This document shows, piece after piece, positions 8,475 to 18,345 of a stretch of DNA of 62,038 nt. The notes beneath the pieces were generated by a model, which saw only the letters and a program-made list of their open reading frames with translations, ran no database searches and was not told where the DNA came from. A program made the translations under genes and the position numbers. Every line of letters begins with the position of its first letter. Position 1 is the stretch's first letter. The stretch lies in the NCBI RefSeq assembly GCF_004745485.1, contig NZ_RHFG01000025.1, positions 1 through 62,038 of the forward strand, in the 5' to 3' direction. This DNA comes from Brevibacterium sp. S22. GTDB lineage: Bacteria > Actinomycetota > Actinomycetes > Actinomycetales > Brevibacteriaceae.

Positions 8475-10445
8475 ATGACTTCTGAAACCTCACTGACCTC
8501 GATCAGGCCTCAGGACGACCTGTACCAGCACATCAACGGCGAGTGGATCGACTCGTTCACGATCCCCGACGACCGGGCCGGCGACGGAACGATGCGTGAG
8601 CTCTTCGACAGCGCCGAGACCAAGGTCCGCGACATCATCACCTCCGTGACCGACACCCCGCAGGAGCCGGGATCCGAGGGGCAGAAGGTCGCCGACCTGT
8701 TCACCTCGTTCATGGACGTCGACCGCATCAACGAACTCGGCGTCGCCCCGCTGAACTCGACGTTCGCGGCCATCGATGCAGCCGAGGACAAGTCCGAACT
8801 CGCCGCTCTGTTGGCCCGACTCGAGACCGAAGGCATCGGCGGAGTGCTCGGCGGGTACGTCACCGCTGATGCCAAGGACTCCGACGTCTACGCTCTCTAC
8901 CTCGTCCAGGCCGGCATCTCCCTGCCCGACGAGGACTACTACTTCAACGACGACCACGCCGAGGTGCGCGCGAAGTTCCTCGCCCACGTGCAGAAGATCG
9001 CGGCGCTGGCCGAGCTCGGTGAGAAGTCCGGGATCTCCGACGCCGAGGTGGCCGCCAAGGTGATGGCGTTCGAGACCGAACTCGCCCGCCACCACTGGGA
9101 CCGGGTGGCCTGCCGCGACGCGGAGAAGACGTACAACAAGTATTCGATCTCCGAGCTGCGTGACCTCGGCCCCGAATTCGACTTCGACTCCTATTTGGGG
9201 ATCCTCACCGCCGATGCGGCCGACCTGAAATACCTCGTCGTCTCGCAGCCCTCGTTCGTCACGGGCATGGCGAAGGTGTGGGCCGAGTCCGATATCGAGA
9301 CCATCAAGACCTGGCTGCGCTTCGTCGTCGTCTCCGACACCGCCTCGCTGCTGAACGACGAACTCGTCGAGGAGAACTTCGACTTCAATTCCCGCACACT
9401 CTCGGGCACCCCGGCCCTGCGGGAGCGCTGGAAGCGCGGGGTCAGCCTCGTCGAGGGCTACCTCGGTGAGGCCGTGGGCAAGCTCTATGTCGCCGCCGAA
9501 TTCCCGCCGTCCGCCAAGGACGCGATCGACCACCTGGTGGGGATGCTCATCAAGGCCTATGACAAGTCGATCCGCGAACTCGACTGGATGAGCGAGGAGA
9601 CGAAGGAACGGGCGCTGGTCAAGCTCTCGAAGTTCACCCCGAAGGTCGGCTATCCGGAGGTGTGGCGGGAGTACCCGGCCGCGATCGACGCCTCCGATCT
9701 GGTGGGGAATGTGCGCCGCTGCTCCCAGGCCGAGCATGTGCGGCAGGTGAAGCGGATCGGCGGACCCATCGACCGCACGGAATGGCTGATGACCCCGCAG
9801 ACCGTCAACGCCTACTACCACCCGGTGATGAACGAAATCGTCTTCCCGGCAGCGATCCTCCAGCCGCCGTTCTTCGACGCCGAGGGTGATGTGGCTGCGA
9901 ACTTCGGAGCGATCGGCGCGGTCATCGGCCACGAGATCGGGCACGGCTTCGATGACCAGGGATCCCGCTATGACGGGGACGGCAACCTCGTCGATTGGTG
10001 GACCTCGGACGATCGCGAACGATTCGAGGAGCGCACGAACGCACTCATCGCCCAGTACGAGGAGCTTGTCCCCGCCGGGCTCGAGCCGAACCAGCACGTC
10101 AACGGGGCGCTGACGGTCGGTGAGAACATCGGCGACCTCGGTGGTCTGTCGATCGGGTGGAAGGCCCTCGAACTCGAACTCGGTGAACGGGCCGGCACCC
10201 CGGGCGTGCCGGTGGCGCCGAGCCCGGAGCAGGCGAAGGCGTTCTTCGAGGCCTGGGCGAAGGCGTGGCGGTCGAAGATGCGCACCGAGGAGCGTGTGCG
10301 TCGCCTGTCGATCGACCCGCATTCGCCGGAGGAGTTCCGCTGCAACCAGGTCGTGAAGAACATGACCGCTTTCCACGACACCTACGGCGTAGAAGAGACC
10401 GACGGCATGTACCTGGCCCCGGAATCGAGAGTCACCATCTGGTAA
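8475..10445 (+). CDS. M13-family zinc metallopeptidase (neprilysin/PepO type)
   Basis: 656-residue peptidase of family M13, cleaving small peptides. The zinc site is VIGHEIGHGFDDQG (HExxH) with the third ligand in ENIGDLGGL. The NAYYHPVMNEIVFPA substrate-binding motif and the C-terminal hallmark ending in RVTIW are also present. No signal peptide is visible, so it is probably cytoplasmic, as for many actinobacterial M13 enzymes. No Shine-Dalgarno precedes the ATG; TACTGT at 8463-8468 lies six bases before it, consistent with a leaderless mRNA. Confidence 0.94.
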   Translation: MTSETSLTSIRPQDDLYQHINGEWIDSFTIPDDRAGDGTMRELFDSAETKVRDIITSVTDTPQEPGSEGQKVADLFTSFMDVDRINELGVAPLNSTFAAIDAAEDKSELAALLARLETEGIGGVLGGYVTADAKDSDVYALYLVQAGISLPDEDYYFNDDHAEVRAKFLAHVQKIAALAELGEKSGISDAEVAAKVMAFETELARHHWDRVACRDAEKTYNKYSISELRDLGPEFDFDSYLGILTADAADLKYLVVSQPSFVTGMAKVWAESDIETIKTWLRFVVVSDTASLLNDELVEENFDFNSRTLSGTPALRERWKRGVSLVEGYLGEAVGKLYVAAEFPPSAKDAIDHLVGMLIKAYDKSIRELDWMSEETKERALVKLSKFTPKVGYPEVWREYPAAIDASDLVGNVRRCSQAEHVRQVKRIGGPIDRTEWLMTPQTVNAYYHPVMNEIVFPAAILQPPFFDAEGDVAANFGAIGAVIGHEIGHGFDDQGSRYDGDGNLVDWWTSDDRERFEERTNALIAQYEELVPAGLEPNQHVNGALTVGENIGDLGGLSIGWKALELELGERAGTPGVPVAPSPEQAKAFFEAWAKAWRSKMRTEERVRRLSIDPHSPEEFRCNQVVKNMTAFHDTYGVEETDGMYLAPESRVTIW

Positions 10446-10460
10446 CACCCCTCCAATTTG

Positions 10461-10516
10461 CTACCTGACGGCGGCTGTGCAACCTTGCGCGAGGTTGCAG
10501 AGCCGCCGTCAGGTAG
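10461..10516. repeat. 56-bp palindrome with 25-bp arms and 6-bp loop
   Basis: Arms 10461-10485 and 10492-10516 match at 24 of 25 positions around the loop TGCGCG. It lies in the gap between the convergent M13 peptidase and DUF1684 genes. A half-copy abuts the IS110 end at 129-153. It may also work as a bidirectional terminator hairpin. Confidence 0.9.
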
Positions 10517-10543
10517 TTCTGGGGCGGGGTCAGTGGGACAGGG

Positions 10544-12199
10544 TCAGCGGTGGTGGCGGATGAGGGCGACCGTGCGGTAGTCGAACTCCTGCCAGCTCGT
10601 GATCGAACCGCCGGATTCCATCGCCGCCTGGAAGTCCTCGACCTCGGTGCGATCGGATTCGAGCGGAATGTCGAAGGGCATCTCCACGTAGATCAGGCCG
10701 CTGGCATCGGTGTGGACGATGTCGAAGCCGGCCTGCTTCGGGTCGAGCTCGTTGTTCATCACGATGAGCAGACGATCTTCGGGGGCCGAGTATTCGGTCT
10801 CGATGCCATCGACGTAGCCCTGCTGCGAACGCAGCTCCCGCTGGGCCTGGATGACGAATGCCGAGTACGCGCCGATGCCGATGACCGGAATCCGCGAGGT
10901 CAGAGCTTCGGTGGCGACGTCAATGAGCCGCGACCGGGCCTTGCGCCCCAGCGGAGACAGATCCCCGCCGGACATGGCGACCCCGTCGAAGCCGACGAGC
11001 GAGATCCGCCCGTCGTCGTGGCTGGGGTTGAGGATGGTGATGTCGAGGCCGAAACGCGAGTACCAGGGGCGGGTCACCTCGGCGCTCTCTTCGTCCCACC
11101 AGACGTAGAAGAGGAACGGCACGTTGATTCCGGCCTCCGAGTAGAAGAACGGAGGACGGCGCTCACCTGCGGTGACGTCGAATGGAACGACGTTGCCCTC
11201 GATCGGGGCCGGGCAGGTGGCGAACGATGTGAACGCGAACGGGTAGTTGACCGCGCGGTTGAAATCGACGACGAGCGACCCGTCCTGGTTCGGCACTCCG
11301 AGGTCGATGGTCCGCCACGCCGAGGTGGTGCTCGCATTCGTCGAATCGTGGAAGTCCAGCTGGAGCCCGGTCTTCGGGCATCCCGTGGCGAGCAGGCTGA
11401 CTTCGCCGTGCTGGGTCTCAAAGGTGACGGTGCCCGCCGCCTGCGTCTGCAGCTGCAGGTCCTCTTGAGCGGTTTCGATCGTATAGGTCTTGAACGGGTC
11501 GAATCGGGTGAACCGGGCGAGGAAGACGAAGTCCGGGTCCGGGTCGAAGACCGGGACCTCGAAGAACTTCCCGAGCAGCGGGGACTTCGAATTGCGCACA
11601 CGCACACCGAGGCGGCCGCCCCGGTCGATGAGTTCGTAGAGAACATTGCCGACGGTGAACCAGTTGAGCGATCCGCCGGCCGGCAGCTTCGCGCTGAACC
11701 CGTTCTCCTCGACGCGGACCTGAGGTCGGGCGGGCACGGCTTCGTGTCCGCCGGTTCCGGCATCCGATCCGGCATCCGCCTCGGCGGAGGAAACGGCACC
11801 GGCGGAGCCAGCCCCCACCGCGCTGCCCGCGCCGGCACCGGCCTGGTCCGTCACGGTCGGCAGAGTCGAGGTGTCACTGGGCACAGCCGGGCTGGTCGCC
11901 CGAGTCGGACCTGCTCCATTCGCCCCAGCACCGCCGAATGACTCGGCTCCACCGTTTTCGACCTTGCTCAGCAGGTCGAACGTTTCGGCCGCGGGGCCTG
12001 CTTTGATTCCGGAGTTCAGGGACACGGTGACCCACCCGTCATCGACGGTGAAGCTGCCGGGCGCATCGGTCCAGGTCGATTCGGCGTCGAGCCAGTGCAG
12101 CCCGACGACGCTGAGCCAGCCGAACGGTTTCGCCAGTGCCGAGTTCCGTGAGTCGCGCCAGGTGTTCCACTCCGTCACGAACTGGTTCACGTCGAACAC
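10544..12199 (-). CDS. DUF1684 protein with extra C-terminal region
   Basis: 551 residues. The N-terminal part matches DUF1684 in two pieces, PFGWLSVVGLHWLDAESTW at residues 25-43 and VDFNRAVNYPFAFTSFATCP plus VPFDVTAGERRPPF further on. The two are separated by an Ala/Gly/Thr-rich insert at roughly residues 88-165 that ordinary members lack. From about residue 365 the chain continues well beyond the usual DUF1684 end, with a segment I do not recognise (GFDGVAMSGGDL, PVIGIGAYSAFV). The start may be GTG 12199 or GTG 12190; AAGGAG is spaced better for the latter. Biochemical role unknown. Confidence 0.75.
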   Translation of the reverse strand: MFDVNQFVTEWNTWRDSRNSALAKPFGWLSVVGLHWLDAESTWTDAPGSFTVDDGWVTVSLNSGIKAGPAAETFDLLSKVENGGAESFGGAGANGAGPTRATSPAVPSDTSTLPTVTDQAGAGAGSAVGAGSAGAVSSAEADAGSDAGTGGHEAVPARPQVRVEENGFSAKLPAGGSLNWFTVGNVLYELIDRGGRLGVRVRNSKSPLLGKFFEVPVFDPDPDFVFLARFTRFDPFKTYTIETAQEDLQLQTQAAGTVTFETQHGEVSLLATGCPKTGLQLDFHDSTNASTTSAWRTIDLGVPNQDGSLVVDFNRAVNYPFAFTSFATCPAPIEGNVVPFDVTAGERRPPFFYSEAGINVPFLFYVWWDEESAEVTRPWYSRFGLDITILNPSHDDGRISLVGFDGVAMSGGDLSPLGRKARSRLIDVATEALTSRIPVIGIGAYSAFVIQAQRELRSQQGYVDGIETEYSAPEDRLLIVMNNELDPKQAGFDIVHTDASGLIYVEMPFDIPLESDRTEVEDFQAAMESGGSITSWQEFDYRTVALIRHHR

Positions 12200-12325
12200 T
12201 CCTTGCCGTCGCTGGTGCGGTCGCAGGGTCGCTGCCCCCGCCTGACTCTCAGACCCGGTGGCAACCCGGCATCTGAGACCTGATCTTCTTCCCCTCCAAA
12301 CTACCGCAAACGATAGGCTGGGGAA

Positions 12326-13630
12326 ATGAATGGATCACTCCCGAGACCGGACGCGGCCGCGACGACAGCGGCCGACCTCGGCGACTTCGTCAGCGCATCC
12401 CCCAGCTCGTACCATGCCGTAGCCACCGCCGCGAAACGCCTCGACGAGGCCGGGTTCTCCCGCCTCGAGGAGTCCGTTCCCTGGGCGCTGACCCCTGGGA
12501 CCGGCCACTATGTCATCCGGGACGGCGCGCTCATCGCATGGATGAATCCCACCGTCACCGAGGCGGCTCCCCGGTTCCGTGTGTTCGGTTCCCACACCGA
12601 TTCCCCGGCATTCAAACTCAAGCCCGGCGGCGAGTACACCGCGGAGGGCACCCGTCAGGTCGGAGTGGAGGTCTACGGCGGTCCGCTGCTGAACTCGTGG
12701 CTCGATCGTGAGCTCGCCTTCGCCGGTCGCCTCAGCCTCGCCGACGGTCGCCTCGTGCTCGCGCGCACCGGGCCGATCGCCCGCATCCCGCAGCTCGCGA
12801 TCCACCTCGACCGCCAGGTCAACGAGGGACTGTCCCTGGACAAGCAGCGTCATACCGCTCCCGTCATCGGCCTGGCCGATCTCGCTGAGGCGGACATCAT
12901 CGAACTGCTCGCCGCATCTGCCGGAGTCGATGCCGAGACCGTCGTCGGCCACGATGTCTACACCATCCCCACCCAGGAGCCGGCCCTCTTCGGCGCCGCC
13001 GAGGAGTTCTTCGCCTCGCCGAGGTTGGACAACCTGCTGTCCGTCCACGCCGGTGTCACCGCCTTGACCGAACTCGATGCCGATGCGCTCGATGACATCC
13101 CGCTCTTCGCCGCTTTCGATCACGAGGAGATCGGCTCGAATTCGCGTTCGGGTGCGTGCGGTCCGTTCCTCGCCGACGTCACCGAACGCATCGTCGCCTC
13201 CTTGCTGCCGGAGTCGACGCGCAGCGATTATCTCGCGTCGATGGCCACCTCGGTGTGCGTGTCCTCCGATGCCGGGCACGCGGCCCATCCGAACTATCCG
13301 GAACGCCATGATCCGCATGTGCGGCCCCACCTCGGTGGCGGACCCCTGCTCAAGCTCAACGCTCAACAGCGCTATGCCACGGATGCGGTGGGCACGGCAG
13401 TGTGGTCACGGGCCTGCGCGGCGGCCGGGATCGAGTACCAGGATTTCGTGTCGAACAATGCGATGCCGTGCGGGTCGACGATCGGTCCGCTGACGGCCAC
13501 CCGTCTGGGCATGACCACCGTCGATGTGGGACCGGCGCTGTACTCGATGCACTCGGCCCGCGAGATGGTCGCGGTCGCCGATGTCGTCGCCCTCGGAGCG
13601 GCTGCGAAGGCATTCCTCCAGGGAGCCTGA
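12326..13630 (+). CDS. apeB: M18-family aminopeptidase (aspartyl aminopeptidase type)
   Basis: 434-residue dinuclear-metal aminopeptidase that removes N-terminal acidic residues. Metal and catalytic motifs are all present: FGSHTDSPAFKLKP, AFDHEEIGSNSRSGACGPFL, VSSDAGHAAHPNYPERHDP and the C-terminal VGPALYSMHSAREM. Length is normal for bacterial members. The start ATG is preceded by TAGGCT six bases upstream (12314-12319), so the transcript is probably leaderless. The neighbours suggest no pathway. Confidence 0.94.
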   Translation: MNGSLPRPDAAATTAADLGDFVSASPSSYHAVATAAKRLDEAGFSRLEESVPWALTPGTGHYVIRDGALIAWMNPTVTEAAPRFRVFGSHTDSPAFKLKPGGEYTAEGTRQVGVEVYGGPLLNSWLDRELAFAGRLSLADGRLVLARTGPIARIPQLAIHLDRQVNEGLSLDKQRHTAPVIGLADLAEADIIELLAASAGVDAETVVGHDVYTIPTQEPALFGAAEEFFASPRLDNLLSVHAGVTALTELDADALDDIPLFAAFDHEEIGSNSRSGACGPFLADVTERIVASLLPESTRSDYLASMATSVCVSSDAGHAAHPNYPERHDPHVRPHLGGGPLLKLNAQQRYATDAVGTAVWSRACAAAGIEYQDFVSNNAMPCGSTIGPLTATRLGMTTVDVGPALYSMHSAREMVAVADVVALGAAAKAFLQGA

Positions 13631-13706
13631 GCGCGCGTCATCGAGTCAACCGTTCGACAGAGCACACTCAGGCACACTTCCACAGCACGCCTGCCGCCGG
13701 CACCGT

Positions 13707-13770
13707 CGTTCAAGCGTGAGCTCATCTATCGAACGGCATACCGCACGATAGATGCGCTGCGCCTTGAACG
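13707..13770. repeat. 64-bp CGTTCAAG palindrome, copy B
   Basis: Ends and total length are identical to copy A. The arms match at 20 of 25 positions around a 14-bp loop. It lies between the M18 peptidase gene and the TPP riboswitch. Confidence 0.88.
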
Positions 13771-13842
13771 AGCGCCCCGAGACACATCGGCAGCACTTCG
13801 ACCGGTTTGTTGTCGCGGCCTGCCACGTGATACGAATTGCAC

Positions 13843-15842
<2,000 letters not shown>

Positions 15843-15868
15843 GACCGCTCACCCGGAGTCGACTCCGT

Positions 15869-15932
15869 CGTTCAAGGGCCGGCGCGAATATCGAGTCGCG
15901 CACCTCGCGAAATGTGCGCTCACACTTGAACG
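15869..15932. repeat. 64-bp CGTTCAAG palindrome, copy C
   Basis: It has the same CGTTCAAG/CTTGAACG ends and exact 64-bp length. The arms are more diverged (about 18 of 25 positions pair). It follows thiC and is 16 bp from copy D. Confidence 0.85.
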
Positions 15933-15948
15933 ACGCTCATGATCCCCT

Positions 15949-16012
15949 CGTTCAAGGCGCAGAGCGGATGTCGAAAGGTGCACTCTTCGGTATCCGCGCT
16001 GCGCCTTGAACG
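15949..16012. repeat. 64-bp CGTTCAAG palindrome, copy D
   Basis: The arms match at 22 of 25 positions around a 14-bp loop (AAAGGTGCACTCTT). It forms a pair with copy C in the thiC-tetR gap, and its internal sequence is close to copy F at 18186. Confidence 0.88.
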
Positions 16013-16031
16013 AACCGCTTGTCCACGGTGT

Positions 16032-16048
16032 TTACAGACCTGTAAGTT
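16032..16048. promoter_or_regulatory. Operator and -10 region of the tetR operon
   Basis: TTACAGACCTGTAA (16032-16045) is a perfect 6+2+6 palindrome overlapping TAAGTT (16043-16048), which lies six bases before the tetR ATG. This is a likely autorepression operator on a leaderless promoter. Inference from position and symmetry. Confidence 0.6.
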
Positions 16049-16054
16049 AATTCC

Positions 16055-16762
16055 ATGGACCTGTCCCGATCGGGCGAACGCATCCTTGCGACCGCCACCG
16101 CCCTCTTCTACGCCGAGGGCGTCAACGCCATCGGAGTCGACCGGATCGTCGCAGAGGCCGGAGTGTCCAAGCCGACGCTCTACGCGCAGTTCGGCTCGAA
16201 GGCGGGGCTCATCGCCGAGGTGCTGCGACGCAGGCGGGAGACACGTGAGTCCGCCATAGCCGAGGCTCTCGCATCGTCGGCCAGCTCCCCCGACAGTCAT
16301 GTGCTCGCTCTGTTCGACTGGTTCATCGAGGGCCACGCCAAACCGGGCTTCCGCGGCTGCCCCTTCACCATCGCAGCCGCCGAACTGCCCGACCCTGACC
16401 ACCCGGCCCGCGCCGAGATCGCCAGATACAAGACCTGGCTCCAGACGACCTTGGCCGACCTCGCCGCAGCCGACGGCCTCGGCGAGCCTCAGCGATGGGG
16501 GTCGGCGCTCATGTTCCTCGTCGACGGAGCGAACGCCCGCGTCATCACCACCGGCGAGAGCACAGCGATGAGCGAGGCCCGCCAGGTCGCGGCAACGATG
16601 ATCGACGCAGCCCGACAGAGCGCCGCCGCTGCCACTTCGACCACTGCCGACGCTCCAGCCACGGCTCCCGCCACACACTCGCCGTCCACCTCACCTGCCG
16701 CTTCACCAGCCATAACGCCCGCCAGAACATCGCCAGCCGCAACAGCCAAGGAGACTCGATGA
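16055..16762 (+). CDS. TetR/AcrR-family regulator
   Basis: 235-residue repressor. The N-terminal helix-turn-helix (ILATATALFYAEGVNAIGVD through VSKPTLYAQFGSKAGL) is typical of TetR. The ligand domain includes GCPFTIAAAELPDPDHP, seen in YxaF/LmrA-like members. The C-terminal 45 residues are Ala/Thr/Ser/Pro-rich and probably disordered. Its stop overlaps the next start (ATGA), so it is co-transcribed with the thioesterase and amidohydrolase, which it probably controls. The palindrome over its own promoter suggests autoregulation. Confidence 0.9.
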   Translation: MDLSRSGERILATATALFYAEGVNAIGVDRIVAEAGVSKPTLYAQFGSKAGLIAEVLRRRRETRESAIAEALASSASSPDSHVLALFDWFIEGHAKPGFRGCPFTIAAAELPDPDHPARAEIARYKTWLQTTLADLAAADGLGEPQRWGSALMFLVDGANARVITTGESTAMSEARQVAATMIDAARQSAAAATSTTADAPATAPATHSPSTSPAASPAITPARTSPAATAKETR

Positions 16763-17172
16763 CCGAAGCCCTCGCCGCCGGACTCACTCACCGCATGGAA
16801 TACACCGTCCCGCCGGAGAGGACTGTGCCGCACATCCTCCCCGAGGCACCCGGATTCGCCGAGATGCCCGACGTTCTTGCCACCGGATACATGGTCGCCA
16901 TCATCGAGTGGGCGTGCGTCGAATCGATCAAGGACCACCTCGGCGAAGATGACCTCACCCTGGGCACCCACGTCGACCTCAGCCACCAGGCACCCACGGT
17001 TCCAGGGTCGACGGTGACGATCGATGTCACCGTCACCCACGCCGAGGGCCGCAGCCTCGAATTCGCCGTCGAAGCCCGCGACGAACATGCCGTCATCAGC
17101 GTCGGCACGCACAAACGAGGGGTCGTCAGCCGCACGCGCTTCGACGAGCGCATCGCCGCGCAGAGTCGTTGA
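16759..17172 (+). CDS. FlK-like hot-dog thioesterase
   Basis: 137 residues. The pattern LATGYMVAIIEWACVESI, then THVDLSHQAPTVPGSTVT and AEGRSLEFAVEARDE, matches fluoroacetyl-CoA-thioesterase-like hot-dog proteins. The Thr, Glu (EWAC) and His (LSHQ) positions used for catalysis in FlK are present. It starts within the tetR stop (ATGA) behind AAGGAG. The real substrate is unknown: most FlK relatives act on other short acyl-CoAs. The partner amidohydrolase suggests a small catabolic or detoxification operon. Confidence 0.8.
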   Translation: MTEALAAGLTHRMEYTVPPERTVPHILPEAPGFAEMPDVLATGYMVAIIEWACVESIKDHLGEDDLTLGTHVDLSHQAPTVPGSTVTIDVTVTHAEGRSLEFAVEARDEHAVISVGTHKRGVVSRTRFDERIAAQSR

Positions 17173-17219
17173 TTCCCAGCTGCCCAGAACTTGCACACTC
17201 CGACAGAAAGCACCCGCTG

Positions 17220-17999
17220 ATGGCCACGCCCGCACACCCGCGCATCTTCGATTCGCACCTGCACATCATCGATCCGAGCCACCCGCTCATCGAGAACAAC
17301 GGCTTCATGCCCGATCCCTTCACGGTCGCCGACTACCAGGCCCGCATCGACGGCCTCGGCATCGCCGGCGGCGCCGTGGTCTCGGGATCGTTCCAGGGAT
17401 TCGACCAGGGCTACCTCGTCGAGGCCCTGCAGGTGCTCGGCCCCAGCTATGTCGGTGTGACCCAGCTGCCGCCGGAGACCAGTGACGGCGTCATCAGATC
17501 CCTCGACGAGGCCGGGGTCAAGGCGCTTCGCTTCAACGTCGCCCGAGGCGGGTCCGCCACGCTTGACGACCTCGATCGTTTCGCCCGTCGGGTCCATGAT
17601 CTCGTCGGCTGGCATTCGGAGCTCTACATCGATGCGCGCACGATCGATGAGGACCTCGCCCCGAAGATCGCGGCGCTGCCGGCGGTGAGCATCGATCACC
17701 TCGGCATGCATGCCGACGGGCTGCTCAACCTCCTGCCGCTCGTCGAACAGGGGGTCAAGGTCAAGGCCACCGGTTTCGGACGAGTGGAACTCGACCCCGC
17801 GGAGGTGGTCCGTCGCATCGTCGACACCGACCCGAATGCGCTCATGGTCGGCACCGACCTGCCCTCGACGAGGGCGCGGCGACCCTTCGCCGACACCGAC
17901 TTCGACACAATCCGCGAGGTCCTCAGCCCTGAAGAGGCCGAGTCCGTGTTCTGGGGCAATGCCGCGTCGTTCTACCTCGGCGAAGACGCTTCGGCCTGA
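17220..17999 (+). CDS. Amidohydrolase-family metal hydrolase (PDC-lactonase-like)
   Basis: 259-residue amidohydrolase-2 (PF04909-type) TIM barrel. The metal-binding start FDSHLHIIDPSHPL, the middle SIDHLGMH and the late LMVGTDLPSTRARRPF motifs fit 2-pyrone-4,6-dicarboxylate lactonase and related hydrolases. The ATG at 17220 is chosen over an upstream TTG that lacks a ribosome site. It is the third gene of the tetR-thioesterase operon. Its last codons are the first unit of a 19-bp tandem repeat. Confidence 0.85.
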   Translation: MATPAHPRIFDSHLHIIDPSHPLIENNGFMPDPFTVADYQARIDGLGIAGGAVVSGSFQGFDQGYLVEALQVLGPSYVGVTQLPPETSDGVIRSLDEAGVKALRFNVARGGSATLDDLDRFARRVHDLVGWHSELYIDARTIDEDLAPKIAALPAVSIDHLGMHADGLLNLLPLVEQGVKVKATGFGRVELDPAEVVRRIVDTDPNALMVGTDLPSTRARRPFADTDFDTIREVLSPEEAESVFWGNAASFYLGEDASA

Positions 18000-18107
18000 G
18001 CAGAGGCCATCTGCCTGGGCAGAGGACCACCGCCTGAGCAGAGGACCCCAGCCCGAGCGGAGGACTCCGCCTGAGCAGAGGGCCCCACCTGAGCGGAGGG
18101 CCCCGCC
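17994..18107. repeat. 19-bp tandem repeat, six units, starting in a stop codon region
   Basis: Units begin at 17994, 18013, 18032, 18051, 18069 and 18088, with consensus GCCTGAGCAGAGGACCCCA. The first unit contains the TGA of the amidohydrolase gene. The gap 18000-18345 holds only this array and the CGTTCAAG elements. Confidence 0.85.
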
Positions 18108-18136
18108 ATCTGTTCAGGCGGAGGACCCCAGCCTCT

Positions 18137-18175
18137 CGTTCAAGCCGAAGCGCACTTTCCGCGCCGTCGAACGAC
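18137..18175. repeat. Truncated CGTTCAAG element, copy E
   Basis: It begins CGTTCAAG and continues into an arm-like segment ending near GTCGAACGAC, but no CTTGAACG end occurs 64 bp away. It is a half or decayed copy just upstream of copy F. Confidence 0.55.
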
Positions 18176-18185
18176 TCCTGTCGCC

Positions 18186-18249
18186 CGTTCAAGGCGGCGC
18201 GCACTCTTCGAAAGGTGCACGGGCCGACATCTGCGTTACACCTTGAACG
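18186..18249. repeat. 64-bp CGTTCAAG palindrome, copy F
   Basis: Exactly 64 bp from CGTTCAAG to CTTGAACG, with the AAAGGTGCAC loop sequence shared with copy D. It sits between the amidohydrolase gene and the ABC-class ATPase gene. Confidence 0.88.
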
Positions 18250-18345
18250 AGCATCGGACACCGGTCACGGGACACCGGGCCCGAGCACCGTGTCTTTGTC
18301 AGAGCGCATGGGATCCGTCGGTATCCATCCCGTAGCATGACTGGG

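Noticed and set aside
17994..18107. CRISPR-like array
   Set aside because: The 19-bp units are contiguous with no spacers and begin in a stop codon; they are simple tandem repeats. The same applies to the other arrays in the window.
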